Of a stretch of 64,000 nucleotides of DNA, positions 24,993-35,311 are shown piece by piece. Location of the stretch: assembly GCA_003193925.1 (NCBI GenBank), contig PSPG01000004.1, positions 62,001 through 126,000 of the forward strand. The letters are read 5' to 3'. Positions within the stretch are counted from its first letter, which is position 1. Every line of letters begins with the position of its first letter. A program made the position numbers and the translations under genes. The notes under the pieces are model-generated. The model ran no database searches. It saw only the letters and a program-made list of their open reading frames with translations, and was not told the DNA's origin. This stretch comes from Candidatus Thalassarchaeum betae. GTDB taxonomy: Archaea > Thermoplasmatota > Poseidoniia > Poseidoniales > Thalassarchaeaceae.

Positions 24993-25907
24993 ATGTCCGG
25001 TGAGGGATTTCTCCACCCCCTAGCAGAGGTGTTCGTGGTACCATCTAGCATCAGCGTGGTAAAGGGAGCGGACGGCTTGGAGCACCTGAATCGGACCTTG
25101 ACTGCCGACGTTTCAGGATTGCGACTGCAAGGGAGGCAGGATGCACTGCTGTGCAATGCAAATGGCAGGATATTGGATCACCTGATTCTGTGCAACCTCG
25201 GAGAGCAGGTGATTCTGGTGGGGAACCATGGTACTGGCGACGAAACTCGTCAACAGTTGCTCCAAGGAGTGGCTTGGGACGAAGAAGTGACTGTCATGAA
25301 CGCTGACGGAGCGATTGGGCACCTGAGGCTCCTAGGGAAGGCAGTCGACCGATGCCTAGTGGGATTGGGTATCGACCCGTCAGAAATCGATTCGCAATCT
25401 TGGACAGAATTCGGCAGTGCTCTGATATCTCGGACAGACGTCGGCGATTCAGCGATTACGGAGATCCTCGTCCCCTCAGTAGAGTTGGAATCACTGGTCG
25501 AATCACTGGTCGTCAACGGAGCAAAAACCATGGATTCAGCCAGATGGAGTGAGCTCCGCATCAGATTGGGCATTTTGGAACGCAGTGAGATGAATTCGTC
25601 CAACCTCCCCTTCGAACTCGGTCTGCACGAACTGATCGAACTTGACAAGGGATGCTACCCCGGACAGGAGATTCACGCTAGGATGGAAAGCAGAGGGAGA
25701 ATCTCGAGGACGCTGGTGCGGCTTTTCTCCGATCTCCCCCTTCCCATAGGCAAGCACGTGTCCCCTAATGTTGGGAGGATCACTGTAACCTCATACGCCG
25801 AACACGAAGGAGGGGTCGTCGCCCTTGCCATCATACCCAATGAAGCAAGGGAATTGGAGGAACTGGTATTCGAAGATGGTTCCCTGGTGAAGGTGGAACT
25901 AATCTGA
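24993..25907 (+). CDS. YgfZ/Iba57-like folate-dependent Fe-S maturation protein
   Basis: The 304-residue protein is related to aminomethyltransferase GcvT but carries the YgfZ/Iba57 signature KGCYPGQE, with its essential cysteine, at about residue 215-222, followed by IHARMESRGRISRTL. The N-terminal LNRTLTADVSGL and ALLCNANGRILDHLIL are also typical. Family members support maturation of [4Fe-4S] proteins together with IscA-type carriers. Here it is six bases from an IscA gene. The end overlaps the convergent membrane gene by nine bases. Confidence 0.87.
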   Translation: MSGEGFLHPLAEVFVVPSSISVVKGADGLEHLNRTLTADVSGLRLQGRQDALLCNANGRILDHLILCNLGEQVILVGNHGTGDETRQQLLQGVAWDEEVTVMNADGAIGHLRLLGKAVDRCLVGLGIDPSEIDSQSWTEFGSALISRTDVGDSAITEILVPSVELESLVESLVVNGAKTMDSARWSELRIRLGILERSEMNSSNLPFELGLHELIELDKGCYPGQEIHARMESRGRISRTLVRLFSDLPLPIGKHVSPNVGRITVTSYAEHEGGVVALAIIPNEARELEELVFEDGSLVKVELI

Positions 25908-26978
25908 AGTGTCATCGCTCTCAAACTCAAACACCTCCCCCCTCTCCAACCATTCTGACAGAGGCATCAGCGGGGAGATGCGAAGCGAGCCCAGGTTTCG
26001 AGTGAATAGGTACAAAGTCGGGTCGTAATACTCGACCATCTGGTTCTGGAACGCCCTGCGCACCGATGCGGCACGGGAGCGGAAGAAACCCAACTCCACT
26101 GTGACACCGATGATGGTGGCTGTATAGAGCACGAGAAGAACGCTGAGAGAGAATACCACCGGGTCCCCGAACAAGTCATCCGTGCGTAACTGGCTACCAT
26201 ACAGCAGTTGTCTGGATAGTAGGAACACGAGCCCGACACCGACCAACGGCCCCAACGCGTCTTCGACGAATGCGTCCATCGGAGTCAATCGTCTCGTGGT
26301 GGGATCTGCGAATACCAGTGCATTGGCGGTTGCTGCACGGACAACTGATGTGATTGAGACCAGTACGATGTATACGGCTCCACTGAGCAGGAGAATGCCT
26401 CTTGCGTCAAGGGGGAGATACAGTACGACGAGGTAGGCGAATAACCCCAGAAACACTGTGATAGGCAGCCTGTGTACAGAAATCAGTACGCGATCAAGCT
26501 CTTTGGCGCCATCGTCCAGTCTGGGGATGCCTATGATCTCCCATCTGGTGATGCCCTGGATTATCTTGGCGACCAGGGACAAGGCCCTCTTGTCAATCAA
26601 TACCCACTCGATAGCCCTGAGTACGGGCATCAGGGGAATAGCGATAATCGCAGCGAAAAAACCGAGGACCGGCCAGACGATCAAACTCGGGAGCAGGATG
26701 AAGTGCTGCATCCTCAGAGGGTGCAGCAGATCGGATTCGATTCGAGCCTGCCGCTCTGGATCTATCAGGAACCTCCTCGCCTCGGCATCCAGTTCTGCTC
26801 TGTACCTCCTCAGCGGGATGCCGGCGTCAAGCACCCTCCTGATCTTCTCTCTGTAGTGCTCGTGTTCCGGCTCGGTGCCAACCCACCAGCGCCAACCCAG
26901 AGACAGTGGCAAAGCTAGGAACAACGGCGATAGGAGTATCAATACTGAGGTGAGCAGCGCCTCAGGGGTTGCAACCAC
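25899..26978 (-). CDS. Multi-pass membrane protein of unknown function
   Basis: The 359-residue protein has hydrophobic segments at about 7-30, 92-120, 172-195, 197-215, 245-262 and 278-300, so about six membrane helices. A cytoplasmic helical stretch lies between the first two (HEHYREKIRRVLDAGIPLRRYRAELDAEARR), and the C-terminus is acidic. I recognise no channel or transporter motif. It is convergent with the YgfZ-like gene and lies downstream of superoxide dismutase on the same strand. Confidence 0.7.
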   Translation of the reverse strand: MVATPEALLTSVLILLSPLFLALPLSLGWRWWVGTEPEHEHYREKIRRVLDAGIPLRRYRAELDAEARRFLIDPERQARIESDLLHPLRMQHFILLPSLIVWPVLGFFAAIIAIPLMPVLRAIEWVLIDKRALSLVAKIIQGITRWEIIGIPRLDDGAKELDRVLISVHRLPITVFLGLFAYLVVLYLPLDARGILLLSGAVYIVLVSITSVVRAATANALVFADPTTRRLTPMDAFVEDALGPLVGVGLVFLLSRQLLYGSQLRTDDLFGDPVVFSLSVLLVLYTATIIGVTVELGFFRSRAASVRRAFQNQMVEYYDPTLYLFTRNLGSLRISPLMPLSEWLERGEVFEFESDDTSD

Positions 26979-27038
26979 GCTCTCTGGTCACTACTCCCCC
27001 CAATAATGAAACGGTGCGCGATGCGAGGCGGACTTGAA

Positions 27039-27632
27039 TCACTGACCATCGGCGTAGCGACGGGAGACCTCTTTCCAATCAACGACGTTCCACCACGCTT
27101 CGATGTAAGACGCCCTTCCCGGGCCGTATTTCTTGTAGTAGGCATGCTCCCAGACATCGATTCCGAGAATCGGGATGCAATATCCATCCATAAGCGGATT
27201 GTCCTGATTGGGAGAAGAGCAGACGCAGAGGCCGCTCTCACGAATCCCCAGCCATGCCCAACCACTGCCGAAGCGAGTCATTGCCGCCTTGTGAAAAGCG
27301 GTTTTGAACTCCTCAAACGAGCCGAATGATGCGTCTATTGCAGATGCTAGGGCCCCGCTCGGACTCCCACCACTCGAAGGAGACATGACCTCCCAGTACT
27401 GACAGTGATTCCAGTAACCACCACCATTGTTCCTGACTGCATTATTATCACAGTGATTAGCAAGCAGATCCTCGATTGATTTACCGGACATATCCGTGCC
27501 TTCAATAGCCGCATTCAGATTATTTGTGTAGGCATTGTGGTGCTTGGTATGATGTATCTCCATGGTCAGAGCGTCAATGTGGGGTTCCAGTGCGTCGTAT
27601 GAATAGGGCAATTCAGGCAGTTCGAATGACAT
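27039..27632 (-). CDS. sodA: Superoxide dismutase (Fe/Mn family)
   Basis: The 197-residue enzyme disproportionates superoxide. The metal ligands are His in MEIHHTKHH, His in GGGYWNHCQYW, and Asp and His in GIDVWEHAYY, with GSGWAWLG between. The usual GGHxNHSLFW block reads GGYWNHCQYW, a less common variant; metal choice cannot be told from this. ATG 27632 (MSFELPELPY) is the natural start; an in-frame codon at 27722 would nearly reach the divergent serA. Its presence fits an oxygen-exposed organism. Confidence 0.93.
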   Translation of the reverse strand: MSFELPELPYSYDALEPHIDALTMEIHHTKHHNAYTNNLNAAIEGTDMSGKSIEDLLANHCDNNAVRNNGGGYWNHCQYWEVMSPSSGGSPSGALASAIDASFGSFEEFKTAFHKAAMTRFGSGWAWLGIRESGLCVCSSPNQDNPLMDGYCIPILGIDVWEHAYYKKYGPGRASYIEAWWNVVDWKEVSRRYADGQ

Positions 27633-27727
27633 AATCTCAAATTCCCCAGCGGGCAGGAGGATATCAATTCTCTCGCAACGGTCGAAAGTGCTGTGTGGGG
27701 AACCTTGATTGAAGACCGACATAGCCA

Positions 27728-28711
27728 GTGACCGTGGGTAGAATCGCAGTCACCGATGGGATGTCCGAGGCTGCTGTGAAGGTTCTGGAGGCAGCAGGAC
27801 ACGAAGTAGTGTTGCAGCACTACACCCCGGAGGAGTTACTGTCTGGAGCGTTGGCCGATTTCGACGCAGTGGTCGTCAGGAGTGCAACGAAGATGACCGA
27901 TGAGGCCATCCGCGCATCCAGAACCGAATCGGAGGGGATAGGTTTCATCGGCCGGGCCGGGGTCGGTGTGGACAATATAGACATCACAACCGCAACCGAA
28001 TGCGAAGTGGTTGTCTGCAACACACCTGGAGCATCGACCCTGAGTGTCGTGGAACTGACTATCGGCCACCTCATTGCGTCTGCACGCCATATCCCAAAGG
28101 CCGACAGAACCCTCAGATCGGGAGAATGGGCCAAGAAGTCACTAAGGGGCACCGAGATCGGGGGGAAGCGACTCGGTCTAATTGGTTACGGAAGGATTGC
28201 CAGAGGCGTCGGCGAAGTCGCAAAAGCCATGGGAATGGTGCTTCACACCTTCGACCCGTACATCAGCCGCGACGTGACCGAGGCGTCTCAATGCACTCTC
28301 CACGACGATGTGGATGACTTGTTCAGGCTCTGCACCCACATCTCCATCCACTGCAACCTCTCGCCCGAGACGCATCACCTAGTCAACTCAGAGCGATTGT
28401 CGATGATGCCAGGGGTCGGTGCAGATGGGACCATCTGCGGCAATCACATCGTCAACTGCGCCAGAGGGGGCATCGTCGACGAAGCTGCAGTACTCGCCGC
28501 CCTGGAAACAGGGCAACTGTCTTCAGCGGCTCTAGACGTATACGAAATCGAACCGCCTGCTGGCAACCCCCTACTGGAACATGCTGACTTCCACGGTTCA
28601 CCCCATATAGGCGCTGCGACCTTAGAAGCACAGGCGAGGGTGGGCGAGGAGATGGTGGGCCTTCTGATTGACTACTTCAACGACGACAGACCCGTTTCAG
28701 CCATCAACTAG
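27728..28711 (+). CDS. serA: D-3-phosphoglycerate dehydrogenase-like 2-hydroxyacid dehydrogenase
   Basis: The 327-residue protein has the D-isomer-specific fold: FIGRAGVGVDNID, the NAD loop GLIGYGRIARGV and the catalytic Arg (NCARGGIVDE), Glu (DVYEIEPP) and His (GSPHIGAAT). It would oxidise 3-phosphoglycerate in serine synthesis. It lacks a C-terminal ACT domain, so it is the short unregulated form; another 2-hydroxyacid substrate is possible. It starts at GTG 27728. A nucleotide-sugar epimerase-like gene follows in the same direction. Confidence 0.85.
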   Translation: MTVGRIAVTDGMSEAAVKVLEAAGHEVVLQHYTPEELLSGALADFDAVVVRSATKMTDEAIRASRTESEGIGFIGRAGVGVDNIDITTATECEVVVCNTPGASTLSVVELTIGHLIASARHIPKADRTLRSGEWAKKSLRGTEIGGKRLGLIGYGRIARGVGEVAKAMGMVLHTFDPYISRDVTEASQCTLHDDVDDLFRLCTHISIHCNLSPETHHLVNSERLSMMPGVGADGTICGNHIVNCARGGIVDEAAVLAALETGQLSSAALDVYEIEPPAGNPLLEHADFHGSPHIGAATLEAQARVGEEMVGLLIDYFNDDRPVSAIN

Positions 28712-28721
28712 AGGGGTAGTG

Positions 28722-29702
28722 ATGAGGGCCTTCGTGACTGGGGGGTCAGGACATGTCGGTGGAAACCTCGTTCGTGAACTGATTTCACGTGGCTACGGAG
28801 TTAAATGCCTCGTTCGCAAGGACACTAGGGCTCTTGACGGATTAGATGTAGAACTGGTGCGAGGCGACCTGAACGATTCCAGCGCCATGGGGGCCCACAT
28901 GCAAGATGTCGACATGGTCTTCCACGCTGCAGCCTTCGTCGCGGTGGAGCGTGTGGACGAGGCACTGATGGAGCGCATCAACGTCGGAGGAACGCATGCC
29001 ATGTGCGAGGCCGCTCTTAGTGCAAGCGTCGGGAGGTTCATCCACTTCTCCAGCGTCCACGCTTTCAGTCAAATGCCCACAGATCGGCCTCTGACAGAAG
29101 ACAGGGCTCTCGTCAGTGATCCCGATGCCGCCCCATATGACCGGACTAAGGCCGCAGCACAACGAGTGGTGATGGGAGCATGCAACAGTGGATTGAATGC
29201 CAGCATCATCCACCCTACTGGCATAATCGGGCCTAATGACTGGAAGCCCAGCAGGATGGGTGCTGTAATCCAGGATATCGCCACTGGACAGATGCCGATC
29301 ATCCTGCGTACCGGATTCAATTGGGTGGATGTCCGAGACGTCTGCAGGACTGCTGTGAATTGCGTGGGGATGGGCAGAAAGGGCCAGAACTACCTCGCAC
29401 CTGGCTCATGGGGCTCGATGAAGGACATCTCGGATGCTGCCTCGGAGGTAGTGGGTAAGAAGATCACATACCTTCAGCTGCCTCTGTGGAGCGCCTATCT
29501 CGCACTGCCCTTCGCCGGAATCTCATCCGCTCTGACAGGTAACAGGTCGGGCCTTAACAAGGGCAGTTTACATGCACTTGATGTGCAATGCAGAGACATC
29601 CCGGGAGTCCTAGCCAAGGAAGAGCTGCGGCACACCTCTCGTCCGCTTGCAGAGACAGTCAGAGACACAATCCATTGGATGCGTTCGAACGACCGGCTGT
29701 AA
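28722..29702 (+). CDS. NAD-dependent epimerase/dehydratase (extended SDR)
   Basis: The 326-residue protein begins with the cofactor loop TGGSGHVGGNL and has the YDRTKAAA catalytic YxxxK and the HFSSVHAF strand. The second half resembles dihydroflavonol reductase or steroid dehydrogenase-like SDRs, so the substrate is open. ATG 28722 follows GAGGGG by a few bases; this supports it over the longer frame. It is just downstream of serA. Confidence 0.83.
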   Translation: MRAFVTGGSGHVGGNLVRELISRGYGVKCLVRKDTRALDGLDVELVRGDLNDSSAMGAHMQDVDMVFHAAAFVAVERVDEALMERINVGGTHAMCEAALSASVGRFIHFSSVHAFSQMPTDRPLTEDRALVSDPDAAPYDRTKAAAQRVVMGACNSGLNASIIHPTGIIGPNDWKPSRMGAVIQDIATGQMPIILRTGFNWVDVRDVCRTAVNCVGMGRKGQNYLAPGSWGSMKDISDAASEVVGKKITYLQLPLWSAYLALPFAGISSALTGNRSGLNKGSLHALDVQCRDIPGVLAKEELRHTSRPLAETVRDTIHWMRSNDRL

Positions 29703-29705
29703 GCA

Positions 29706-32186
29706 TCATTCGATACTGTGCATTCGTACCAGCGACTGCTTCATCATCGACAGCTCAGGTGGGATCTCGACACCGGATATGGGAGACTTGAGGGACAATC
29801 CGGAGTCCTTCTTGAGCTTCCAGATCATGGAGTTGAACTCGGAAATCCCCGGAGTGAGTGCTCTCAGAACATCAATGTCGTCATCCACTGCTCCCGGAGG
29901 CAAGCGGGGGAAGGAACGGACATCGACAGAGCTCTGGCTGTACAAGGTGTCTGATAGGTAGTGAGTAAAGAAAGGACATATCGGGGTCAATGCACTCAGT
30001 AGGTCTCGAACCACCCTGTGCAATGTCCACGCAGCCACGGCATCGTCATCATACAGCCTTGACTTGGTCATCTCCAACCAGTGGCTGGGGAAGATACCGG
30101 TGCCGAATCCCTTGATGGCCTGAGCCGCAGTATAGATGTCGATTCGCGACCACGCATCCTCGACGCGGGCCATCACGTGGTCGAACTCAGCGAGAATCCA
30201 GCGATCCTCGGGCGCCAAGTCCCGGGGAGGCTGTTCCAGGTCAGCAGGGACGTCGAACTGGCTGGCGAACCGTGCGACATTGAATATCTTTGTCAGGACT
30301 CCGAAGTACTTGGCCTCAATCTCCTCCGGATTGATATGGAAGTCATCACCCACCTGAGCGTCGCAAGCCTTCCACAGTCGGAAGCATTCGCTGCCGATCT
30401 TGCCAGCCCTCAGCTGCACCTGCTTACCGTCGGGGCCTTTGATGCTCCATGAGCCGGGCCTCCCACCTGCTCCACACTCCAGAACCGAATCAGCGTCAAT
30501 CCCATTGCCAAGCGACTTTGACATCTTGCGGCCCCAAGGATCCATCCCGAGCCCATCGATCCAGATGTTTTGGAAGGCCGGCTTGTCGAACAACAGAGCG
30601 CTCTTGAGCAGGGTGTAGTACAGCCACGTGCGGACTATATCCTTGCCCTGTGGTCTGATTGAAGTCGGGAATGCCCGCTCGAACAGTTCAGGGTCGCTGA
30701 TGTAGCCTGAGACGTAGAGATTCGAGTTGGAAGAGTCCATCCATGTGTCGAATACCCTCTCCTCCCCCTCCAACTCGCCCAAACTCGAAGAGAGATCGAC
30801 GAAGGAGCCCAGTATTTTACGGGTGTCGCGGTCAAGCACCTCGGAGTCCGGAGGGGGTGACTCGCGCCATGGCTGAACGTAGGAGCCGGAGGGGGGGACG
30901 ACGACTCTCGAGCCGTCTTCCGAATACCAGATTGGGACTTCGGTGTGGTACCATCTGCGACGGCTGATTGGCCAGTCGATCGAGATACCTTCCATCCAAT
31001 CATGGAGGAACTGGCGGTTCCTCTCGGGAATGAATACGCTCTGGTCCGAAAGTTTAGTGAGTCTATCGAGGATATGGGTCTGCCTGACATACCACTCCTT
31101 CAGCAGGATAATCTCGACGGGATTTCGCCCCCTCTCACTCACTGGAACCTCCTGCATGTGCTCCTCAGCAGCGACGAGTCGTTCGGAATCGCGGAGAATG
31201 TCGATGGCTGCTGCGCGGGCCTCCTCTGCGGGCATGCCTGCCAGAGGGCCGCCTACGGATGTCATCCGTCCCTCGAGGTCCACCGCGACGAATGGACGAA
31301 GAGCGAATTCACGGAACACAACGACATCATTCTGGTCTCCGAAGGAGCAGATCATCAGGACCCCACTGCCAAAATCCATCTTCACGGAGGGATGCGTGCG
31401 GATCTCGACGGTCGGGTCCCTGTCTGCCACGAGGATTGGCAAGTGAATTCGCTTGCCGATGAGATGCGAATACCTGTCGTCATCGGGATGGACCACTACC
31501 ACCCCACATGCGCAGATCATCTCGGGACGAGTGGTCGAGATTACGACATCCTCCCCATCCTCAGTGGTCCAGCGGACATCACATAGCAGAGTCTTACGGG
31601 TGATCCTCTGGACCTCGGCTTCTGCGATGGTGGTACCCTCTACTGGATCGTAGATGTTGGGCCTCAGGTCCTCGATGATATCGCCTCGCTTGAACAGGTC
31701 GACGAAGATGGACTGCGTGACAGCCCTGTAATCGGGAGCGTCTGTGAGGTACTCATTGTCGTAGTCACATGACAATCCGACTCGTTTAGCAGTGTCCCTC
31801 ATTGCCTGGGTATATGGCTCGATGGTTTCGGCGCACAGGTCAAGGAACTCTCCGCGTTCGTAGGTTCGCATCTTACGCCCGTACTTCTTCTCGACGGTGA
31901 ACTCGATGTTGATCCCGTTGCGATCCACCCCCCAAGGGAAACAGACTTCCTTGCCAAGCAGCCTCTGACTGCGAGCTATCACGTCGATCATGCTGTACTG
32001 AGCGACAGCCCCTATGTGCCATGTTCCGCTGGGATAAGGCGGTGGGGTGTCGATGATGAATATCTCACGCTCGCTCTTGGGGTCGAACGAATACCTCTTC
32101 GAGTATGATTCGTCGAAGAGACTCTCCTGGATCCTCTTCTCAAGGTCTATGTTCCATCTCTTCTCGGGGATTCTCGGAGCACTCAC
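29706..32186 (-). CDS. valS: Valyl-tRNA synthetase
   Basis: This class I synthetase charges tRNA-Val. The 826-residue protein has the HIGH-type motif in TPPPYPSGTWHIGAV (about 47-61), an editing domain with TTRPEMICACGVVVVHP, the SIDWPISRRRW segment, and GRKMSKSLGNG near residue 550. A helical anticodon-binding domain ends it. It starts at GTG 32186 with GAGGTGG upstream. The matching tRNA-Val is at 5737-5809, not linked. Convergent with the SDR gene, it leaves a 3-bp gap. Confidence 0.93.
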   Translation of the reverse strand: MSAPRIPEKRWNIDLEKRIQESLFDESYSKRYSFDPKSEREIFIIDTPPPYPSGTWHIGAVAQYSMIDVIARSQRLLGKEVCFPWGVDRNGINIEFTVEKKYGRKMRTYERGEFLDLCAETIEPYTQAMRDTAKRVGLSCDYDNEYLTDAPDYRAVTQSIFVDLFKRGDIIEDLRPNIYDPVEGTTIAEAEVQRITRKTLLCDVRWTTEDGEDVVISTTRPEMICACGVVVVHPDDDRYSHLIGKRIHLPILVADRDPTVEIRTHPSVKMDFGSGVLMICSFGDQNDVVVFREFALRPFVAVDLEGRMTSVGGPLAGMPAEEARAAAIDILRDSERLVAAEEHMQEVPVSERGRNPVEIILLKEWYVRQTHILDRLTKLSDQSVFIPERNRQFLHDWMEGISIDWPISRRRWYHTEVPIWYSEDGSRVVVPPSGSYVQPWRESPPPDSEVLDRDTRKILGSFVDLSSSLGELEGEERVFDTWMDSSNSNLYVSGYISDPELFERAFPTSIRPQGKDIVRTWLYYTLLKSALLFDKPAFQNIWIDGLGMDPWGRKMSKSLGNGIDADSVLECGAGGRPGSWSIKGPDGKQVQLRAGKIGSECFRLWKACDAQVGDDFHINPEEIEAKYFGVLTKIFNVARFASQFDVPADLEQPPRDLAPEDRWILAEFDHVMARVEDAWSRIDIYTAAQAIKGFGTGIFPSHWLEMTKSRLYDDDAVAAWTLHRVVRDLLSALTPICPFFTHYLSDTLYSQSSVDVRSFPRLPPGAVDDDIDVLRALTPGISEFNSMIWKLKKDSGLSLKSPISGVEIPPELSMMKQSLVRMHSIE

Positions 32187-32339
32187 AGGACCACCTCACG
32201 TCTGACGCGGCCCCTCCTGAGTAACTCCATTCTTGACCATTCCCGCACCTGCAGGTCACCGTGATATCGAACGTGAGTCGAATTGCGATTGCGAGGGGTT
32301 GAAGTCCCGTCTTCTTACAGATTGGATTTGAGCGGTGCC

Positions 32340-35273
32340 ATGAGCGATAGCAAGGGCAAGGGTTTCGGCCCGAGAAACGTGGTACAACGGGCCAAGTCGG
32401 AGGCTGCCTCCAAAGTCGCTAGTGGAAAGAAAGCGATGGGGCAGATTGATGCTGATTTCGTCAAAGGAGCTGTCAGAAGGGCCCCCAACACCCTGCGCAG
32501 GGCCCTAGCGGACTCAACAGCGACTGGGATACTGACGAAAGTGCCTGTCGTGACGGTGGTGCTGTGCCTTCTTGTAACAGGCTTCTTCACCCTGCACTCG
32601 GGTATCTTTGACTGTCGAGAAGGCTTCGAGTACGAGTTCTGTAGCGAAGAGGCAGCATTGAACGTCAACGGAGACCTCGAGGTATACCTACCCCAAGGCT
32701 CCGATGTCAGCGTGATGATAGCCGTTGTCCAGGAGGACTGGACGACCAATGTCATGGTGATCTACGTCGAGTCGGAGGACACGAATGTCACCACGATCAA
32801 TATCCTGAATGAGATTGATGCAGTCGAGAGGGAGTTGAACTTCGTGCGCAATGACGATGGAGTCAATGACAACATCATCTACGTCCTGTCAATTTCCACT
32901 GTGATCAAGGAAGTGAACTCAAGTGCAGGCAGAGTGGCCAAGGCATTCTTCTCGGGACTGGCTGAGGCCACGGGGAACGAAGACCTCTCCGAGCAGTTCA
33001 ACGACACCATAGACGAGCAGGAGGACATCATCGGCAGTTACTCGATTCCCGAGGAGCAGGAGCGAGTCGACCGGATCCTCAGGGAGATGCCGCGGAACGC
33101 CCTAGACAAGCTGGTCAGGGATGTCGGCAAGGACCTGGACGGGGACGGGGACAAGGATGTCTTCCGCGTGAATTACTGGAACCGTGCAGTCATCATCATC
33201 GGGATCTCCGACAATCTGACAGGGGTCGAAGATATCTCGGAGTTGATTGAGGAAACTCAGAATACCATCAACCGTATCGCAGAAGCCAACAACTGGACAG
33301 AAGACAACCTGACGATGACCCTGACTGGGCCTGTTCCAATCACTAACGCAGTCACCGAGGAGTCGTTCAAACTGTTCTGGAAGGTGTTCCCCCTCGGCGT
33401 ACTTGCCGTCGCCATCGGCCTGTTCCTCTTCCATTGTGACCTGCTGCAGACTGGTCGGATTAGATTCGTCCAGGGACTGAAGGTGGTCATTATCGCGGGG
33501 CTTCCAACCTTATGTTCGGTATGGATCACACTGGGAATCATCGGTTTCACTGACTATGAGGTCACGATGACGGTCATCATCGTAGGGCCGATCATACTTG
33601 CCCTAGGGGTTTCCTATGGGCTCCACATTACCAATCGGTACGCCGAGTCAAAGGGGACGCCCAGAGAGAAGATGGCCATAGCTCTCAACTCGACGGGGCG
33701 AGCCGTCTTCCTCTCAGCAGTCACGACTATCATCGGCTTCATCTCACTGACCTTTACTCCAATGAAACCGATACAGACCGTGGGATGGTCTCTGGCCGGG
33801 GGCATAGTCGTGGTCTACATCATGACGATGGTCATGGTTCCCAATCTGACGATGATGCTCGACCTGAAGAAACCGTCTCACCCGGCCCCGAAGCTGTTCG
33901 TGCAAGCCGTGGGTGTCCCTTTGAAATGGACTCGCCTCACCTTGGTCCTATTCCTTGCAGCGATGCTGATGTCTGCAGGGATCTCCAGAGACAACGTCGA
34001 GGAGAACATCAACCTGCTCGAGATGGCGCCTCAGAACGTGGAGTCCGTTCAGAAGATGGCGGTATACTCGGATGAGTTCGAAGCAGGCCAGCCCGGATTC
34101 CTCCTCGTGGAAGGGAATCTGGCGGCCAGTCCAAACTTATTCTCGCCGGTGTTAGACGACCCGTATGAGAATCTGAAGGGAATCGAAGCTCTGGAACAGA
34201 ACTGCAATCGAGTGAACAGAACCACTGCAGTTTCCATAGTCTTCCTGATGAAAGCCGTGGCCGTAGGCGTGAACGTCTCGGGGCAACCGATAGCCGACCA
34301 AGTGGATCAGTGGCCGCTGCCCGATCAGATCAAGGACGTTGTGGGCTTCATCTTCGGCAGGGAAGTTGCCGGGAACGGCTCGTTCTGGGAGACTCTGGCG
34401 GCCTTGGACGGCTCTCCCTCCGGCGATGACCAAGCCCACAACTTCCTGATTTACGTATTCTACAACAGCATGACTGACGAGATGCGTGAATTATTCATCT
34501 CATCCAACTACAGGCGCAGCCTCATCTATATCGATATGCCATTCATGGATGTCCAGGACACCAATGAGGCTGTCAACGGCAAGGGTGGCATCAACTACTG
34601 GGCCGAGAACACCCCTGGCGTGGAGTCGTCGGCTCTGGTCGGGGTCGCATCGGTGACTATCGAGGTCAACAATCTGATTGTGGACTCCCAATGGACCTCG
34701 TTGGGATTCGCTCTGCTGTTCTCGGTGCTCACCCTCGGCTTGGTCTTCCGAGACCTCAGGTTCGCCTTATTGACGACGATACCAGTCGGCTTCACCGTGG
34801 GGATGCAATGGCTGGCGATGGATGCCCTCGGAGTCCCCCTATCACTAGTCACGGTGATGGTCGGATCGATACTGGTCGGCGTCGGAATCGACTTCTCCAT
34901 TCACATCGCCAATCGCGTCAAAGAGCAAGGTGGGACGATGGAAGCCGTTAGGGTGGCTTGTGCCAGCACCGGAATGAGCCTGTTTGAGGCGACGGTGGTA
35001 ACAGCTGCCGGCCTAACTTGCGCTTACCGGATTCCCATAGTAGCAATCCACCCATTCGTGACCGTCATCATCATCCTACTGATTGTCGCGGCATTGTCTG
35101 CGCTTCTCCTGTTGCCGGCCATCTTCGCACTGCTGATTAAGTCCGGCATCGGATTGACCGGTGGCGTAGAGACTATGGTCAAGACCGCAGGATTACGCAG
35201 GGCAATCGCTCGGGACGAGGCTGACGTGATAGATGCCTCGCTGCTCATCGGCTCGTCCGACGATGCGTGGTGA
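32340..35273 (+). CDS. RND superfamily (HAE3/MMPL-like) exporter
   Basis: The 977-residue protein has the duplicated RND plan: one N-terminal helix (about 65-85), a large external loop, a cluster of five helices (about 345-500, with GVSYGLHITNRYAESKG), a second single helix, a second external loop, and five helices (about 800-945, with GVGIDFSIHIANRVKEQGG). Such proteins export lipids, hopanoid-like molecules or drugs using the proton gradient. No membrane-fusion or outer-membrane partner is near, as expected in archaea. The substrate is unknown. The ATG at 32340 is chosen; the frame is open to TTG 32283. Confidence 0.88.
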   Translation: MSDSKGKGFGPRNVVQRAKSEAASKVASGKKAMGQIDADFVKGAVRRAPNTLRRALADSTATGILTKVPVVTVVLCLLVTGFFTLHSGIFDCREGFEYEFCSEEAALNVNGDLEVYLPQGSDVSVMIAVVQEDWTTNVMVIYVESEDTNVTTINILNEIDAVERELNFVRNDDGVNDNIIYVLSISTVIKEVNSSAGRVAKAFFSGLAEATGNEDLSEQFNDTIDEQEDIIGSYSIPEEQERVDRILREMPRNALDKLVRDVGKDLDGDGDKDVFRVNYWNRAVIIIGISDNLTGVEDISELIEETQNTINRIAEANNWTEDNLTMTLTGPVPITNAVTEESFKLFWKVFPLGVLAVAIGLFLFHCDLLQTGRIRFVQGLKVVIIAGLPTLCSVWITLGIIGFTDYEVTMTVIIVGPIILALGVSYGLHITNRYAESKGTPREKMAIALNSTGRAVFLSAVTTIIGFISLTFTPMKPIQTVGWSLAGGIVVVYIMTMVMVPNLTMMLDLKKPSHPAPKLFVQAVGVPLKWTRLTLVLFLAAMLMSAGISRDNVEENINLLEMAPQNVESVQKMAVYSDEFEAGQPGFLLVEGNLAASPNLFSPVLDDPYENLKGIEALEQNCNRVNRTTAVSIVFLMKAVAVGVNVSGQPIADQVDQWPLPDQIKDVVGFIFGREVAGNGSFWETLAALDGSPSGDDQAHNFLIYVFYNSMTDEMRELFISSNYRRSLIYIDMPFMDVQDTNEAVNGKGGINYWAENTPGVESSALVGVASVTIEVNNLIVDSQWTSLGFALLFSVLTLGLVFRDLRFALLTTIPVGFTVGMQWLAMDALGVPLSLVTVMVGSILVGVGIDFSIHIANRVKEQGGTMEAVRVACASTGMSLFEATVVTAAGLTCAYRIPIVAIHPFVTVIIILLIVAALSALLLLPAIFALLIKSGIGLTGGVETMVKTAGLRRAIARDEADVIDASLLIGSSDDAW

Positions 35274-35311
35274 TGCATCAGATTCATTCGCTTGACTCCA
35301 GTGGAGCGCGC

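Noticed and set aside
24510-25016. N-terminal 169-residue extension of FdhD
   Set aside because: It is the reverse of the IscA-like gene and its upstream region, and FdhD-like sequence starts only near ATG 24509.
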